Source: an uncultured Desulfobulbus sp. (GTDB taxonomy: Bacteria > Desulfobacterota > Desulfobulbia > Desulfobulbales > Desulfobulbaceae). Taken from it: a stretch of 64,000 nt of DNA. Position numbers and translations under genes: made by a program. The DNA lies in the NCBI RefSeq assembly GCF_963664075.1, contig NZ_OY760916.1, forward strand, positions 1,924,001 through 1,988,000. Direction: 5' to 3'. Of the stretch, positions 20,401 through 27,804 are shown in pieces (the stretch's first letter is position 1; every line of letters starts with the position of its first letter). The notes beneath the pieces were generated by a model, which worked only from the letters and a program-made list of their open reading frames with translations, was not told where the DNA came from and searched no databases.

Positions 20401-20572
20401 GACCGGAAACGATCTGGCTCGAACCCTTCAGCAAAAGTATCCCGATCTCACCTGTCTGTACATTTCAGGGTATCCGGCTGATCTTGTCTCCTTTGAAAGT
20501 GCACATTTTCTTGAAAAACCGTATACCCGCAAGGCATTGGCCGCTAAGATTCAAGCACTCCTCCACACGTAA
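17438..20572 (+). CDS. Hybrid sensor histidine kinase with periplasmic substrate-binding-like sensor and PAS domains
   Basis: A 1044-residue hybrid kinase. A signal segment at about 10-35 precedes a periplasmic ABC-transporter substrate-binding-like domain (about 50-360, beginning RVLVLNSYHPGM). One membrane helix follows near 380-400. Two PAS domains come next (about 415-530 and 545-660), then a HisKA domain with His690 in AGGVAHDFNN, a HATPase domain with NARDAI and GTGLGLSM, and a C-terminal receiver with Asp982 in LITDVVMPG. It should sense a periplasmic ligand and pass phosphate to its receiver. No separate output regulator is adjacent, so the pathway target is unknown. Confidence 0.92.
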   Translation: MAKTSASHQHLSVPCFLLAVFVVFAFVPCLPHSAFSQISAELKPSLVRSVHARNIGKRVLVLNSYHPGMRFSDEETRGIRENLPIETELFIEYMDTKRVRGEQYFQQLAQLYATKYRPGSFDAICSLDDNALRFLLRYKENLFGPIPVIFCGVSIPQPEILEQAGNVHGVLETLDLEVGIDFALRLFPQTKHIALITDPTTSGAANRKTFEQLARSGRFSQSFIFVDPDGQGLELDELFAAVKNLPEQTIIYHSDFFVDKQKNPINIEVLMPQLSHEAHSPIFVHNNVYMGLGVLGGKVNSGYDQGATAAKITREIWAHDEPKNIPVIREIPNRVMIDSAQLKRFNLTEEALLLASSVPKNEILFFNQPEDFWRGRGKYVFWGLGFIVFEGLLIAWLVRLFMCEKKLQIEANQASERFQALFELAPFACVLNDEQGRYLMVNKAFTTVTGIHPEQAIGHTSQEVGVLMSKEDVRRIKKELAQYKTLSSIELTLTLRPETTLHVLQASTLIDWDGASVILTASADITRIRQVEFALRESEERYRDLVQGAAVLIIKFNTKGVITFVNDYALDFFGFRRDELIGHNLTTTIVPENDSNGADLRPLINAACESSDVLFENINENTTKQGERVWIHWKNRVIREEKGAIKEIFSFGTDITKRKCAEEEQEKLRAQLLQSQKMESVGKLAGGVAHDFNNMLGVILGHCEMVLSSLGTEHELAHNLEQILSAANRSSELTKQLLAFARKQPIAPKVLDLNHNISMMIAMIRRLIGEDIELVWEPGNDLWAVHFDPTQLTQLLTNLCINARDAIDSNGRIIITTENIRLDEQACSQCIECHPGEYVQISVSDNGCGMDKQTQKRIFEPFFTTKALGQGTGLGLSMVSGIISQNNGFIHLDSEPATGTTFRLYLPRYNGEIIPDHDPEETTTNHQGQGKILLVEDEQVLLEMTTSMLEGLGYSVLSAASGSEALKLVLETPQPIDLLITDVVMPGMTGNDLARTLQQKYPDLTCLYISGYPADLVSFESAHFLEKPYTRKALAAKIQALLHT

Positions 20573-20636
20573 TCCCCACCTCCCCAGAATCTACTGGTAC
20601 ACATCTTGCTCAGTAAAAGTGTTTCTTTTAAATCAA

Positions 20637-20748
20637 CCTGAATCCGTGATAGCGGGTGAAACTGAACGATACATGAATCTGTTTAGAAAACGGTATCTCA
20701 TTAAAAATTTATAGTTTTTCAGTTTTCATCCGCAGCCACAGATTCAGG
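20637..20748. repeat. Dispersed palindromic repeat, copy 1
   Basis: Left end CCTGAATCCGTGATAGCGGG is mirrored by a right end at 20720-20748 whose complement reads CCTGAATCTGTGGCTGCGGA. Both are followed inward by TGAAA(A)CTG. The 112-base element is AT-rich in the middle. It lies between the hybrid kinase and lipB. Related ends occur at 23213, 40110 and 55774. Confidence 0.7.
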
Positions 20749-20767
20749 ACAAGCAGGATACACGTAC

Positions 20768-21478
20768 ATGGAATCATTACACTCTGGTGAAGAAACCCTA
20801 TGGATTGACCTCAGGCTCGAAGACTACGAGCAGATGCATCACATCCAAAAAACACTTCACCATCGTCGGCAACGTGGGCTCATTCCTAATCTGGTGCTCA
20901 TGCTTGAGCACACTCCCTCGATCACCATTGGCAGTTCTGGTGGGCATCAGCATCTCTTAGCCAACGCCGAAGTTTTACTTCAACATGGCATAAAGGTCCA
21001 TGAAACCTCACGCGGTGGGGATATAACCTACCATGGCCCTGGCCAGCTGGTCTGTTACCCTATCCTCGCATTAGAGGGAAAACAGCGAGACCTTCACGCC
21101 TATGCCCGAAAAATGGAGGAGGTCATGATTCAAACCGTGCGCAGCTGGGGGATTACCGCTGGGAGAAAATCTAAATTTCCTGGAGCATGGGTTGGGGAGG
21201 CAAAAATAGGTGCCATGGGAATTGCTGTTCGTAAATGGACCACAATGCATGGCATTGCGCTCAACGTATGCCCCAATCTTCTCCATTTCAGCTTTATCGT
21301 GCCCTGCGGTATTACCGCCCACTCAGTGACCTCCATGCTCCAGCAGTTGGGATTTTCACCAGATCTCAAGGAAGTACGCCGGGAAATGCGGCATCAGTTT
21401 TCGACCATCTTTGGGCTTTCCCTACGATCAGCATCACTTGAACAACTACTTACGGAGGATTATCTTGAAACGGCCTAA
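20768..21478 (+). CDS. lipB: Octanoyltransferase LipB
   Basis: Transfers octanoyl from acyl carrier protein to lipoyl domains, the first step of lipoate synthesis (236 residues). The family signature RGGDITYHGPGQLVCYP is present near residue 82. The catalytic Lys lies in WVGEAKIGAMGI and the catalytic Cys in IVPCGI. No ribosome site stands out. It overlaps lipA, whose ribosome site and start lie inside its last codons. The products would lipoylate AcoC, encoded 8 kb downstream, and other lipoyl proteins such as GcvH. Confidence 0.96.
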   Translation: MESLHSGEETLWIDLRLEDYEQMHHIQKTLHHRRQRGLIPNLVLMLEHTPSITIGSSGGHQHLLANAEVLLQHGIKVHETSRGGDITYHGPGQLVCYPILALEGKQRDLHAYARKMEEVMIQTVRSWGITAGRKSKFPGAWVGEAKIGAMGIAVRKWTTMHGIALNVCPNLLHFSFIVPCGITAHSVTSMLQQLGFSPDLKEVRREMRHQFSTIFGLSLRSASLEQLLTEDYLETA

Positions 21479-22322
21479 TTGGCTGGTGTTACCAGCGCCC
21501 AACGCAGAAAGTATGGATCAGATACAGGCACTGCTGGATAAAGGACGACTTCACTCTGTATGTGAGTCGGCACAATGCCCCAATATTGGAGAGTGCTTTG
21601 CCAATAAGACCTGCACCTTTATGATTTTGGGTGATATTTGCACCAGAAACTGCACTTTTTGTGCGGTCTCCCATGGTCGCCCCCTTCCCCCGGATCCAGC
21701 TGAGCCTGAAATGGTCGCTCTTACTGCCCAGCAACTGCGCCTGAAACACGTAGTTGTCACCTCGGTGACCCGTGATGACCTTCCTGATGGTGGAGCCGCA
21801 CATTTTGCAGCGACAATAAAGGCCATACAAGACACAACAAAGGCGACTATCGAAGTCCTTATTCCTGATTTTCGCGGTGAGGAGGCATCGTTACAGCGCG
21901 TGATTGCTGCTCAGCCCAATGTAATCAATCATAATTTAGAGACTGTCCCCCGTATTTACAGGGACGTCCGTCCAGGTGCCGGTTATCATCAGTCCCTTGA
22001 ACTTATTGCCCGGGTAGCTGCCCAGAGAAGCCAGGGAACTATCTCCACAAAATCGGGCCTCATGCTTGGCCTTGGCGAGACAAAAGAAGAAATTTTGGAA
22101 GTTATGGATGATTTGCTTAATGCTGGCTGCCAGATTTTAACGCTTGGTCAATATTTGCGCCCATCTCCCGAACATCACCAGCTTGTTGAATATATACACC
22201 CAGATGTCTTTGAAGAGCTGGCCCAGATAGGCGAGGCCAGAGGTTTTAGTCAAGTTGTCGCCGGGCCTCTGGTTCGCAGTTCCTACCACGCGGCAGAAAG
22301 TTATGCCGCAGTTCGTGGCTGA
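21465..22322 (+). CDS. lipA: Lipoyl synthase LipA
   Basis: A radical SAM enzyme inserting two sulfur atoms into the octanoyl chain (285 residues). It carries the N-terminal auxiliary cluster motif CESAQCPNIGEC and the radical SAM motif CTRNCTFC. The conserved VTSVTRDDLPDGGA and the C-terminal RSSYHA, whose Ser ligates the auxiliary cluster, are also present. I place the start at the TTG at 21465 because GGAGG lies 6 bases upstream and the protein then begins LKRPNWL, as in homologues. An ATG at 21411 would add 18 residues from within lipB. Coupled to lipB by a 14-base overlap. Confidence 0.96.
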   Translation: MKRPNWLVLPAPNAESMDQIQALLDKGRLHSVCESAQCPNIGECFANKTCTFMILGDICTRNCTFCAVSHGRPLPPDPAEPEMVALTAQQLRLKHVVVTSVTRDDLPDGGAAHFAATIKAIQDTTKATIEVLIPDFRGEEASLQRVIAAQPNVINHNLETVPRIYRDVRPGAGYHQSLELIARVAAQRSQGTISTKSGLMLGLGETKEEILEVMDDLLNAGCQILTLGQYLRPSPEHHQLVEYIHPDVFEELAQIGEARGFSQVVAGPLVRSSYHAAESYAAVRG

Positions 22323-22341
22323 ATCAAAGCGAGTTTAATCC

Positions 22342-23127
22342 ATGGACAAAGAAATCACCCTGACCCTGATTGCCAATGCCGGCATACTCATCGAATATGA
22401 TGGAACAGGACTCCTGGTTGATGGTATCCACCACGATGCCACCAGCCGCTTCAGCCCTGTTTCCTGGGTTGATTTATTGCATATGCGCCAGGGAAAACAG
22501 TCGTTCAAAACACTTGATTACCTCTTTTTTACCCATGAACATCCCGATCATTTTTCACCAATGTATGTAACGGAACTCATCCATGCTCGGGAGATACACA
22601 AGGTGTTTCTCCCGAGCGCTGCTTCTCCAAGCCCCGAGTTCACCCTGCTTTGTAATCATCTCCATAAAAAATCAGTAGAAACTGAGATCTTGGATCTCCA
22701 ACCTGGAGAATTCCTGCCCTTTGAGCTTACCCCTGCGATCCGCGGGAAAATCATTGCAACCCGGCACATGGGCCCTCAGTACCAGGATGTGATAAACTAT
22801 TGTTATCTCATTGACCTCAATGGATTCACCCTGCTTTTTACCGGGGATGGAGATTTTGTCGGTGAGTACTACGAATCCGCCCTTCAAGGTGAGGAGATCG
22901 ATCTCGTCCTGGTTAACCCGCTGTTTTATCAACATCCCCAGGGACAAAAGCTGCTCAACACTCTTTTTACCCCTAAGCATCTTATCGTCTACCACCTGCC
23001 CTTTCCTGAAGATGACACCATGGGGCTACGCACCATGGTGGAACGCTCAAAAATACGTTTTCAGTGTACCACCAGACATACCCATATCTTTCAGTTCGAA
23101 AAACAATCCCTGGTACTTCACCCCTAA
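22342..23127 (+). CDS. Metallo-beta-lactamase-fold hydrolase
   Basis: A 261-residue cytoplasmic protein of the metallo-beta-lactamase superfamily. The metal-binding motif HEHPDH is at about residue 66-71 (FFTHEHPDHFSP). Later ligands are likely the His in ATRHMGPQ, the Asp in FTGDGDF and the His in IVYHLPFP. The substrate is unknown; the closest general resemblance is to UlaG- or L-ascorbate-6-phosphate-lactonase-like and YtnP-like members, but I cannot assign one. It begins 19 bases after lipA and may be cotranscribed with it. Confidence 0.8.
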   Translation: MDKEITLTLIANAGILIEYDGTGLLVDGIHHDATSRFSPVSWVDLLHMRQGKQSFKTLDYLFFTHEHPDHFSPMYVTELIHAREIHKVFLPSAASPSPEFTLLCNHLHKKSVETEILDLQPGEFLPFELTPAIRGKIIATRHMGPQYQDVINYCYLIDLNGFTLLFTGDGDFVGEYYESALQGEEIDLVLVNPLFYQHPQGQKLLNTLFTPKHLIVYHLPFPEDDTMGLRTMVERSKIRFQCTTRHTHIFQFEKQSLVLHP

Positions 23128-23212
23128 AAAGGGTTCTTTTATCTTTTCGCCTTTCCCTTAAGTCAAGAAAATCACAGCATATTGATTTCAGCAAAGCCTG
23201 TTAAATTTCCAC

Positions 23213-23275
23213 ATCCGTGACGGCGGTTAGGCACATATCAACGCATTGACTGCACTGATGAATGCTCACGGATTC
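23213..23275. repeat. Dispersed palindromic repeat, copy 2
   Basis: The ends ATCCGTGA and TCACGGAT are exact inverted repeats, 63 bases end to end. The right end ATGCTCACGGATTC is the exact complement of 14 bases at 55811-55824, and CAACGCATTG inside the element also occurs in that copy. The left end shares ATCCGTGACGGCGG with the copy at 40114. Confidence 0.65.
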
Positions 23276-23660
23276 TGAGCATTGCCTCTGCTGTTCTATT
23301 TCTGAACAAGCTGCCACAGTTTTGTGTCCTGAGTTAGAACACACCCTCCAAATCGCTCGCAAGAGTCAGGGCCGAGAACATCTTACACACTCATTTTTTA
23401 TGTAATTATCAACGATACTCAGCTGAGGAAGATAAGAGCTCTGCCAACCACCGAGACCACATGATGCAACATTCCGTTTTCACACAATAAAAAAAGATTT
23501 TGTTTACAGTTAAAAATAGCCACATTGTTCCCTTGAGGATTTTTCCATCAGGTACGCTAATTGCTTTATAAGGTGAGGAAATAACAAACGAATGTGGTGA
23601 CGGCAAAGAGGTTATCGCCCATCATCATTCAGCATCAACAATCTTGAAAGAGGAGCACAA
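23276..23660. other. Gene-free stretch before the AhpD-like gene
   Basis: No reading frame with coding character, tRNA or recognisable riboswitch was found. The stretch is AT-rich in its second half (23400-23600) and probably carries the promoter of the gene at 23661, which is preceded by GAAAGAGGAG. Confidence 0.4.
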
Positions 23661-23987
23661 ATGAACTCATCAGAAAAGGCAGGACAAGCACTGGCCTATT
23701 TAGCAAAATACTCCCCGAGTGAGTATGGCAAGTACCTGGAGTTTACTAAACAACTGGCTGCGATTGATGCCCTGCCCCATAAACAGTTAGAACTTATTTT
23801 GGTAGCCACAGCCGTTATGTCACAATGCGAGATGTGTATTGCCATTCATACAGAGGCAGCGGCCTCCATGGGAGCGAGTCGCGAGGAGATTCTGCAGGCA
23901 GCTTTCATGGCAGTAGCGATGGGAGGCTCGCCCAAGCTGATGTATATGTCCTATGTCTATGAAGCGTTGGAAGATTTATTTGGTTAA
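23661..23987 (+). CDS. Carboxymuconolactone decarboxylase/AhpD-like family protein
   Basis: A 108-residue all-helical protein of the CMD/AhpD-like family. The redox motif CEMC (Cys56 and Cys59) is followed by His63 in CIAIHTEAA, which matches the AhpD-type peroxidatic or disulfide-reductase motif ExxCxxCxxxH. Many such proteins act as thiol-dependent peroxidases. Substrate and electron donor cannot be told. AAAGAGGAG precedes the start. It stands alone between a long upstream gap and a terminator, so it is a single-gene unit. Confidence 0.88.
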   Translation: MNSSEKAGQALAYLAKYSPSEYGKYLEFTKQLAAIDALPHKQLELILVATAVMSQCEMCIAIHTEAAASMGASREEILQAAFMAVAMGGSPKLMYMSYVYEALEDLFG

Positions 23988-24036
23988 TGTTGTAAATCAT
24001 TTTACCTCTCAGGGAGTTTGAGTTGCCCTGAACCTC

Positions 24037-24083
24037 TCCTCTTGCCGGTTATTGCGACATTGACCGGCAGGAGGATTTTTTTT
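24037..24083 (+). terminator. Rho-independent terminator after the AhpD-like gene
   Basis: A 13-bp stem (24037-24049 with 24063-24075, one G-U pair) is followed by eight T residues. Confidence 0.9.
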
Positions 24084-24127
24084 GTTTCATTCATTCAGCA
24101 ACAAAATATTTTTCTGTGATCATGAGA

Positions 24128-24159
24128 TAAAAAAAGGCCGCCCCATACGGAGCGACCCT
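24128..24159 (-). terminator. Rho-independent terminator of the acetoin operon
   Basis: On the minus strand a GC-rich stem with one bulged G (24135-24159) is followed by seven T residues. It lies about 35 bases beyond the stop of the dehydrogenase gene that ends the operon. Confidence 0.8.
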
Positions 24160-24192
24160 CTTTTTGCAGAACAAACAGCGTCTTTTTTTACA

Positions 24193-25251
24193 TCAAAACG
24201 GTGAAACGATAATTTTTATATTGGTAGCCTTGTTGTTCACCAGTTCCTCAAAACCTTTTTCGACGATATCATCAAGCTTGATTTTACCGGTAATAAGGGG
24301 GCTTGCTTTGAGCTGACCTGTTGCCAGGAGGTTGGCAACACCCTGAAAGTCGTCAATGGTATAGGCAAGGGTGCCAATGACGACCTTATCTGTCCCGCTT
24401 AGACTGAAGAAATTAAAGCTTGATGGCTCCTCAAAGATACCCACTACAACTGCCTTGCCATTATTTCTTATGATATCAACGGCCAGAGGAGCTGTATCCT
24501 TGTGGCCAATGCACTCAAAAGAAACATCAGCGCCTGACCCACCGGTCATTTTTTTCACTTCAGCGACGACATCGCATTCCAAGGGATCAAGAATGATGTC
24601 TGCGCCACATTCTTTGGCCAGTTCTTTACGCGCAGCGGCTGTTTCAATGGCGATAACCGTGGAAGCACCTGCAGCCTTGGCACACATGATCGTTCCCAGG
24701 CCAATGGTACCAGCCCCGAGCACAACAGCCGTCTGTCCCAAGAGCGACCCGGCCAGACGAACGGCCTTGAATCCAGTTGCCAAGGGCTCAATGAGAGAAG
24801 CTGCTTCCATATCAAATCCCGCAGGCAGGACATAACAGAGCTCAGCGGGAACATTGACCAGTTCAGCAAAGGCACCCTCGGCCATCAGCCCGGTGAAGGC
24901 AAGTTTTTCGCACACATTGTAGCGACCTTCACGGCAGGTTACGCAGGTACCGCAATGCTGACAGGCATCAGGAGCTACAATATCACCCACTCGTACGGTG
25001 GTAACGCCCTCGCCTACAGCTACAACCTCGCCGGAAAACTCGTGCCCAAGGATCAGTGGAGCCTTGGTCCCTGTCAGGGGATGGGGCTCAACCGGAATAA
25101 AGATCGGGCCCGCCAGGTACTCGTGCAAATCGGAGCCACAGATGCCGCACCAGGCTACCTTGATCTGCACTTCACCAGGTTTGGGAGCCGGTGGAGTGGG
25201 GACATCTTCAACACGAATGTCTTTTTTACCGTACCATTTTGCTGCTTTCAT
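24193..25251 (-). CDS. Zinc-dependent 2,3-butanediol dehydrogenase-like alcohol dehydrogenase
   Basis: A 352-residue medium-chain, zinc-dependent dehydrogenase. The catalytic zinc site is visible (Cys38 in CGICGSDLHEY and GHEFSGEV). So are the structural zinc Cys cluster (CQHCGTCVTCREGRYNVC) and the NAD-binding VVLGAGTIGLG. Similarity and its place as last gene of an acetoin dehydrogenase operon point to interconversion of 2,3-butanediol and acetoin, feeding the AcoABC complex. Stereospecificity cannot be read. Sorbitol or threonine dehydrogenase activity is the main alternative. Confidence 0.85.
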   Translation of the reverse strand: MKAAKWYGKKDIRVEDVPTPPAPKPGEVQIKVAWCGICGSDLHEYLAGPIFIPVEPHPLTGTKAPLILGHEFSGEVVAVGEGVTTVRVGDIVAPDACQHCGTCVTCREGRYNVCEKLAFTGLMAEGAFAELVNVPAELCYVLPAGFDMEAASLIEPLATGFKAVRLAGSLLGQTAVVLGAGTIGLGTIMCAKAAGASTVIAIETAAARKELAKECGADIILDPLECDVVAEVKKMTGGSGADVSFECIGHKDTAPLAVDIIRNNGKAVVVGIFEEPSSFNFFSLSGTDKVVIGTLAYTIDDFQGVANLLATGQLKASPLITGKIKLDDIVEKGFEELVNNKATNIKIIVSPF

Positions 25252-25266
25252 GGACTGTACCTCGTA

Positions 25267-25581
25267 TTAGTGAAATATTGAATCGCCGCTGACATTGCCA
25301 AGGGCTGGATGTATGTCAAAACGAACCACACCAACCGCAATCTCTTTTCCAACAGCCTCCGCAACGAGAGCGACGCCTTTATTACCAAAACCTGCACAGA
25401 GTTCGATGGCTTTCACCCCTTCCTGCTCAACAATGCGTTTACAGACCTCAACCGCCTCGGAATAACTCCCGACTCCAATACTCAAAAGATGAATAACAGG
25501 AGTTTCAATCCATTGGCGGTGCGTCTCAGAGTCAGCCTCTGGGGCAATAAAAACAAATGCTGCCTTAACAATTTCAGCCAT
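25267..25581 (-). CDS. DUF6506 family protein in the acetoin operon
   Basis: A 104-residue protein of unknown function, resembling the DUF6506 family (AFVFIAPEAD, AIELCAGFGNKG, GVVRFD). It looks like a small alpha/beta domain with no signal peptide. The ATG at 25581 is chosen because AAAGGAG lies upstream; a longer frame from 25650 has no support. It lies 15 bases from the butanediol-type dehydrogenase and 150 bases from acoX, so it belongs to the operon. Its role is unknown. Confidence 0.7.
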   Translation of the reverse strand: MAEIVKAAFVFIAPEADSETHRQWIETPVIHLLSIGVGSYSEAVEVCKRIVEQEGVKAIELCAGFGNKGVALVAEAVGKEIAVGVVRFDIHPALGNVSGDSIFH

Positions 25582-25733
25582 TACTGCTCCTTTAATGATG
25601 AATATATAAGAAAAAAATTGCGCAGGAACGGCAGAACCAGAAGGAAGCAAAAGCCATCAAGCAAGCTTATGAGGATTGACACACCCACCGCACCTGCGCA
25701 GAGTTATCTCTATGATTTCTACTGCTCTTTTGG

Positions 25734-26723
25734 CTACATGGGTTGTACGAACACACCCGCTTGCTGAGCCAGTGCCATGACCCGGGAAACATCGACAACC
25801 AGCGGTCCTGTATCAGCAAAACGAATATGGACATGCGCCCCACGTTTCACCTCTACCTCCCGTTCACCATCAAGGGCAATGACACAGGGGGACTGGTCAA
25901 CACGGATGGATTGACCAAGCGTCAGTCGAGCCTCCGAGGCTACCTCCACTGGCTCGATGAGCCCCGGCGCGATCGGAGAGAGGACACGCTTACCTCCAGG
26001 CCCAAGGACCAGGTGCAGGCCAAGCTTCTCCTGGGGAGCGATGGTATGCAGCTGGCCGCCAATGGCTGAAAGACCAATGCTGTCTGGACGACAACGGGTA
26101 AGAAAGACCTGTGTTATCTGTTTCATGGACCAGATAGCTTTAGAACCGACAAAGGTATCTGTGTGAACGGCGGCATCAACCAGGGCGATATCAACCAGAT
26201 TGTTAGCAGCATCGAGAACTTCAAGCACAGGTGAGCGAAAACATCCTTCCTCTAGACTGATTTGGCCGGAGGTGAGTATCCCTCCAGCCAATCCAGCGAC
26301 GGTAGCCTCTATCATATAGGGAAAAACATTGTTTGTTCCGGTTGAAAGAGGCAAAATCGGTACCACCGCATTTCCTTTAGCCACGGCCCTACTGGTGCCG
26401 TCACCTCCCAGTACAAAGATACAGCCGACTCCGGCATCGACCATCAGGCGGGCTGCTTTGGTTGAATCCTCCTGGGTATTCTCTGCACACATCGGGGCTG
26501 AGGCAATCTCAATGGGGGAATGAATCCCTTTGTGTGCACGCTGAACAATGGCATAGTAATCGGGCATGAAGATCACCCGCTTAATGCCAACGGAGGCAAG
26601 ACCAACTAAAAGGCGACGCACAATGCGCACCTTCTCCTGATTGTCAAAAACACTGCCGTGGGCGACGAGACGGCGAATATCTTTGCCTGAGATGGGGTTT
26701 GCGATGATACCGACTGTTTTCAT
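25734..26723 (-). CDS. acoX: AcoX-like ATP-NAD kinase family protein
   Basis: A 329-residue member of the ATP-NAD kinase (AcoX) family. The glycine-rich GGDGTSRAVAKG motif is near residue 105 and NPISGKD at the N-terminus. AcoX is encoded in acetoin operons of many bacteria, but its reaction remains unclear; its fold suggests phosphorylation of a nicotinamide-type or other small substrate. Here it lies between acoB (42 bases) and the DUF6506 gene, on the same strand. Confidence 0.85.
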   Translation of the reverse strand: MKTVGIIANPISGKDIRRLVAHGSVFDNQEKVRIVRRLLVGLASVGIKRVIFMPDYYAIVQRAHKGIHSPIEIASAPMCAENTQEDSTKAARLMVDAGVGCIFVLGGDGTSRAVAKGNAVVPILPLSTGTNNVFPYMIEATVAGLAGGILTSGQISLEEGCFRSPVLEVLDAANNLVDIALVDAAVHTDTFVGSKAIWSMKQITQVFLTRCRPDSIGLSAIGGQLHTIAPQEKLGLHLVLGPGGKRVLSPIAPGLIEPVEVASEARLTLGQSIRVDQSPCVIALDGEREVEVKRGAHVHIRFADTGPLVVDVSRVMALAQQAGVFVQPM

Positions 26724-26765
26724 GGGACCAATGATCTAAAAAGTATCTACAGAACGAACCTAGAC

Positions 26766-27740
26766 TCAGGAACGAATTTTCTCTACTGCAGCCACGATGT
26801 CTTCTGCACTCGGCAAGAAGGCTTCTTCGAGGGGCGGAGAGAATGGAACCGGAACAAATGGGGCACCAACACGCATAATCGGCGCATCCAGGTAATCAAT
26901 TGCTTCTTCTGCTACCTGGGCAGCAATCTCTGCACCGGCGCCAGCTATTTTCACCGCCTCGTGGGCAATAACCAGGCTGTGGGTCTTTTTTACGGAAGCC
27001 AGGATGGAATCCATATCAAGAGGTGAAACGGTACGCGGATCAATAACCTCAGCACTGATACCTTTTGCTGCCAAAGTCTCGGCTGCTTCAAGGGCCGAGT
27101 AAACCATCTTGGAAAGGGCGACGATGGTGACATCGGTTCCCTCCCTGTGAATCTTGGCCTTGCCGAAAGGAATTGGACCTGCGTTTTCAGGTACCTCGCC
27201 CTCAACACCATAGAGCAATTTATGCTCAAGAAAGACAACCGGGTTGTCGTCACGAATAGCGCTGATTAACAGCCCATAGGCATCTTCAGGTGTGGCCGGC
27301 ATGGCCACTTTGAGTCCGGGGATATGCATAAACCAGGACTCGAGCGACTGACTGTGCTGAGCAGCCGCACTGATACCACCACCTTGGGGTGCACGCAGGA
27401 CCATGGGAATGGTGGTTTTACCGCCAAACATGTAGCGCATCTTGGCTGCCTGATTGAACAGCTGATCCATGCTGACACCGATGAAGTCAACAAACATCAA
27501 CTCGCAGACCGGCCGCAGACCGGCTGCCGCAGCACCGGTGGCTGCACCAACGATCGCACTCTCGGTAATGGGAGTGTCGCGAACACGTCGCTCTCCAAAT
27601 TGGTCATAGAGTCCTTTGGTTACACCAAAACATCCACCAAACTGACCAACATCCTCACCAATGATCAATACATTGGGATCACGTTCCATCTCTTCGCGCA
27701 TGGCGTCGTTGAGCGCCTGCATATATGTTTTTTGTGCCAT
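26766..27740 (-). CDS. acoB: Acetoin dehydrogenase E1 component, beta subunit
   Basis: Beta subunit (324 residues) of the thiamine-diphosphate-dependent E1, which cleaves acetoin to acetaldehyde and transfers acetyl to lipoyl-AcoC. Typical motifs are IGEDVGQFGG, RDTPITESAIVGAATGAA, PMVLRAPQGGG and HSQSLESWFMHIPGLKV. The C-terminal transketolase domain has VIDPRTVSPLD. The pyruvate dehydrogenase beta subunit is the main alternative; the AcoX, AcoR and butanediol dehydrogenase neighbours favour acetoin. GGAGGAA lies upstream. Confidence 0.93.
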   Translation of the reverse strand: MAQKTYMQALNDAMREEMERDPNVLIIGEDVGQFGGCFGVTKGLYDQFGERRVRDTPITESAIVGAATGAAAAGLRPVCELMFVDFIGVSMDQLFNQAAKMRYMFGGKTTIPMVLRAPQGGGISAAAQHSQSLESWFMHIPGLKVAMPATPEDAYGLLISAIRDDNPVVFLEHKLLYGVEGEVPENAGPIPFGKAKIHREGTDVTIVALSKMVYSALEAAETLAAKGISAEVIDPRTVSPLDMDSILASVKKTHSLVIAHEAVKIAGAGAEIAAQVAEEAIDYLDAPIMRVGAPFVPVPFSPPLEEAFLPSAEDIVAAVEKIRS

Positions 27741-27804
27741 CTATTCCTCCAAAATATATAAATCGTACGAAATGAAGTATGTTTTCAACAACCTTTACTC
27801 ATGA

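Noticed and set aside
23276..23660. Possible tRNA or small RNA in the long gap before the AhpD-like gene
   Set aside because: No cloverleaf with a T-loop GGTTCRA-type sequence and no strong hairpin plus T run was found.
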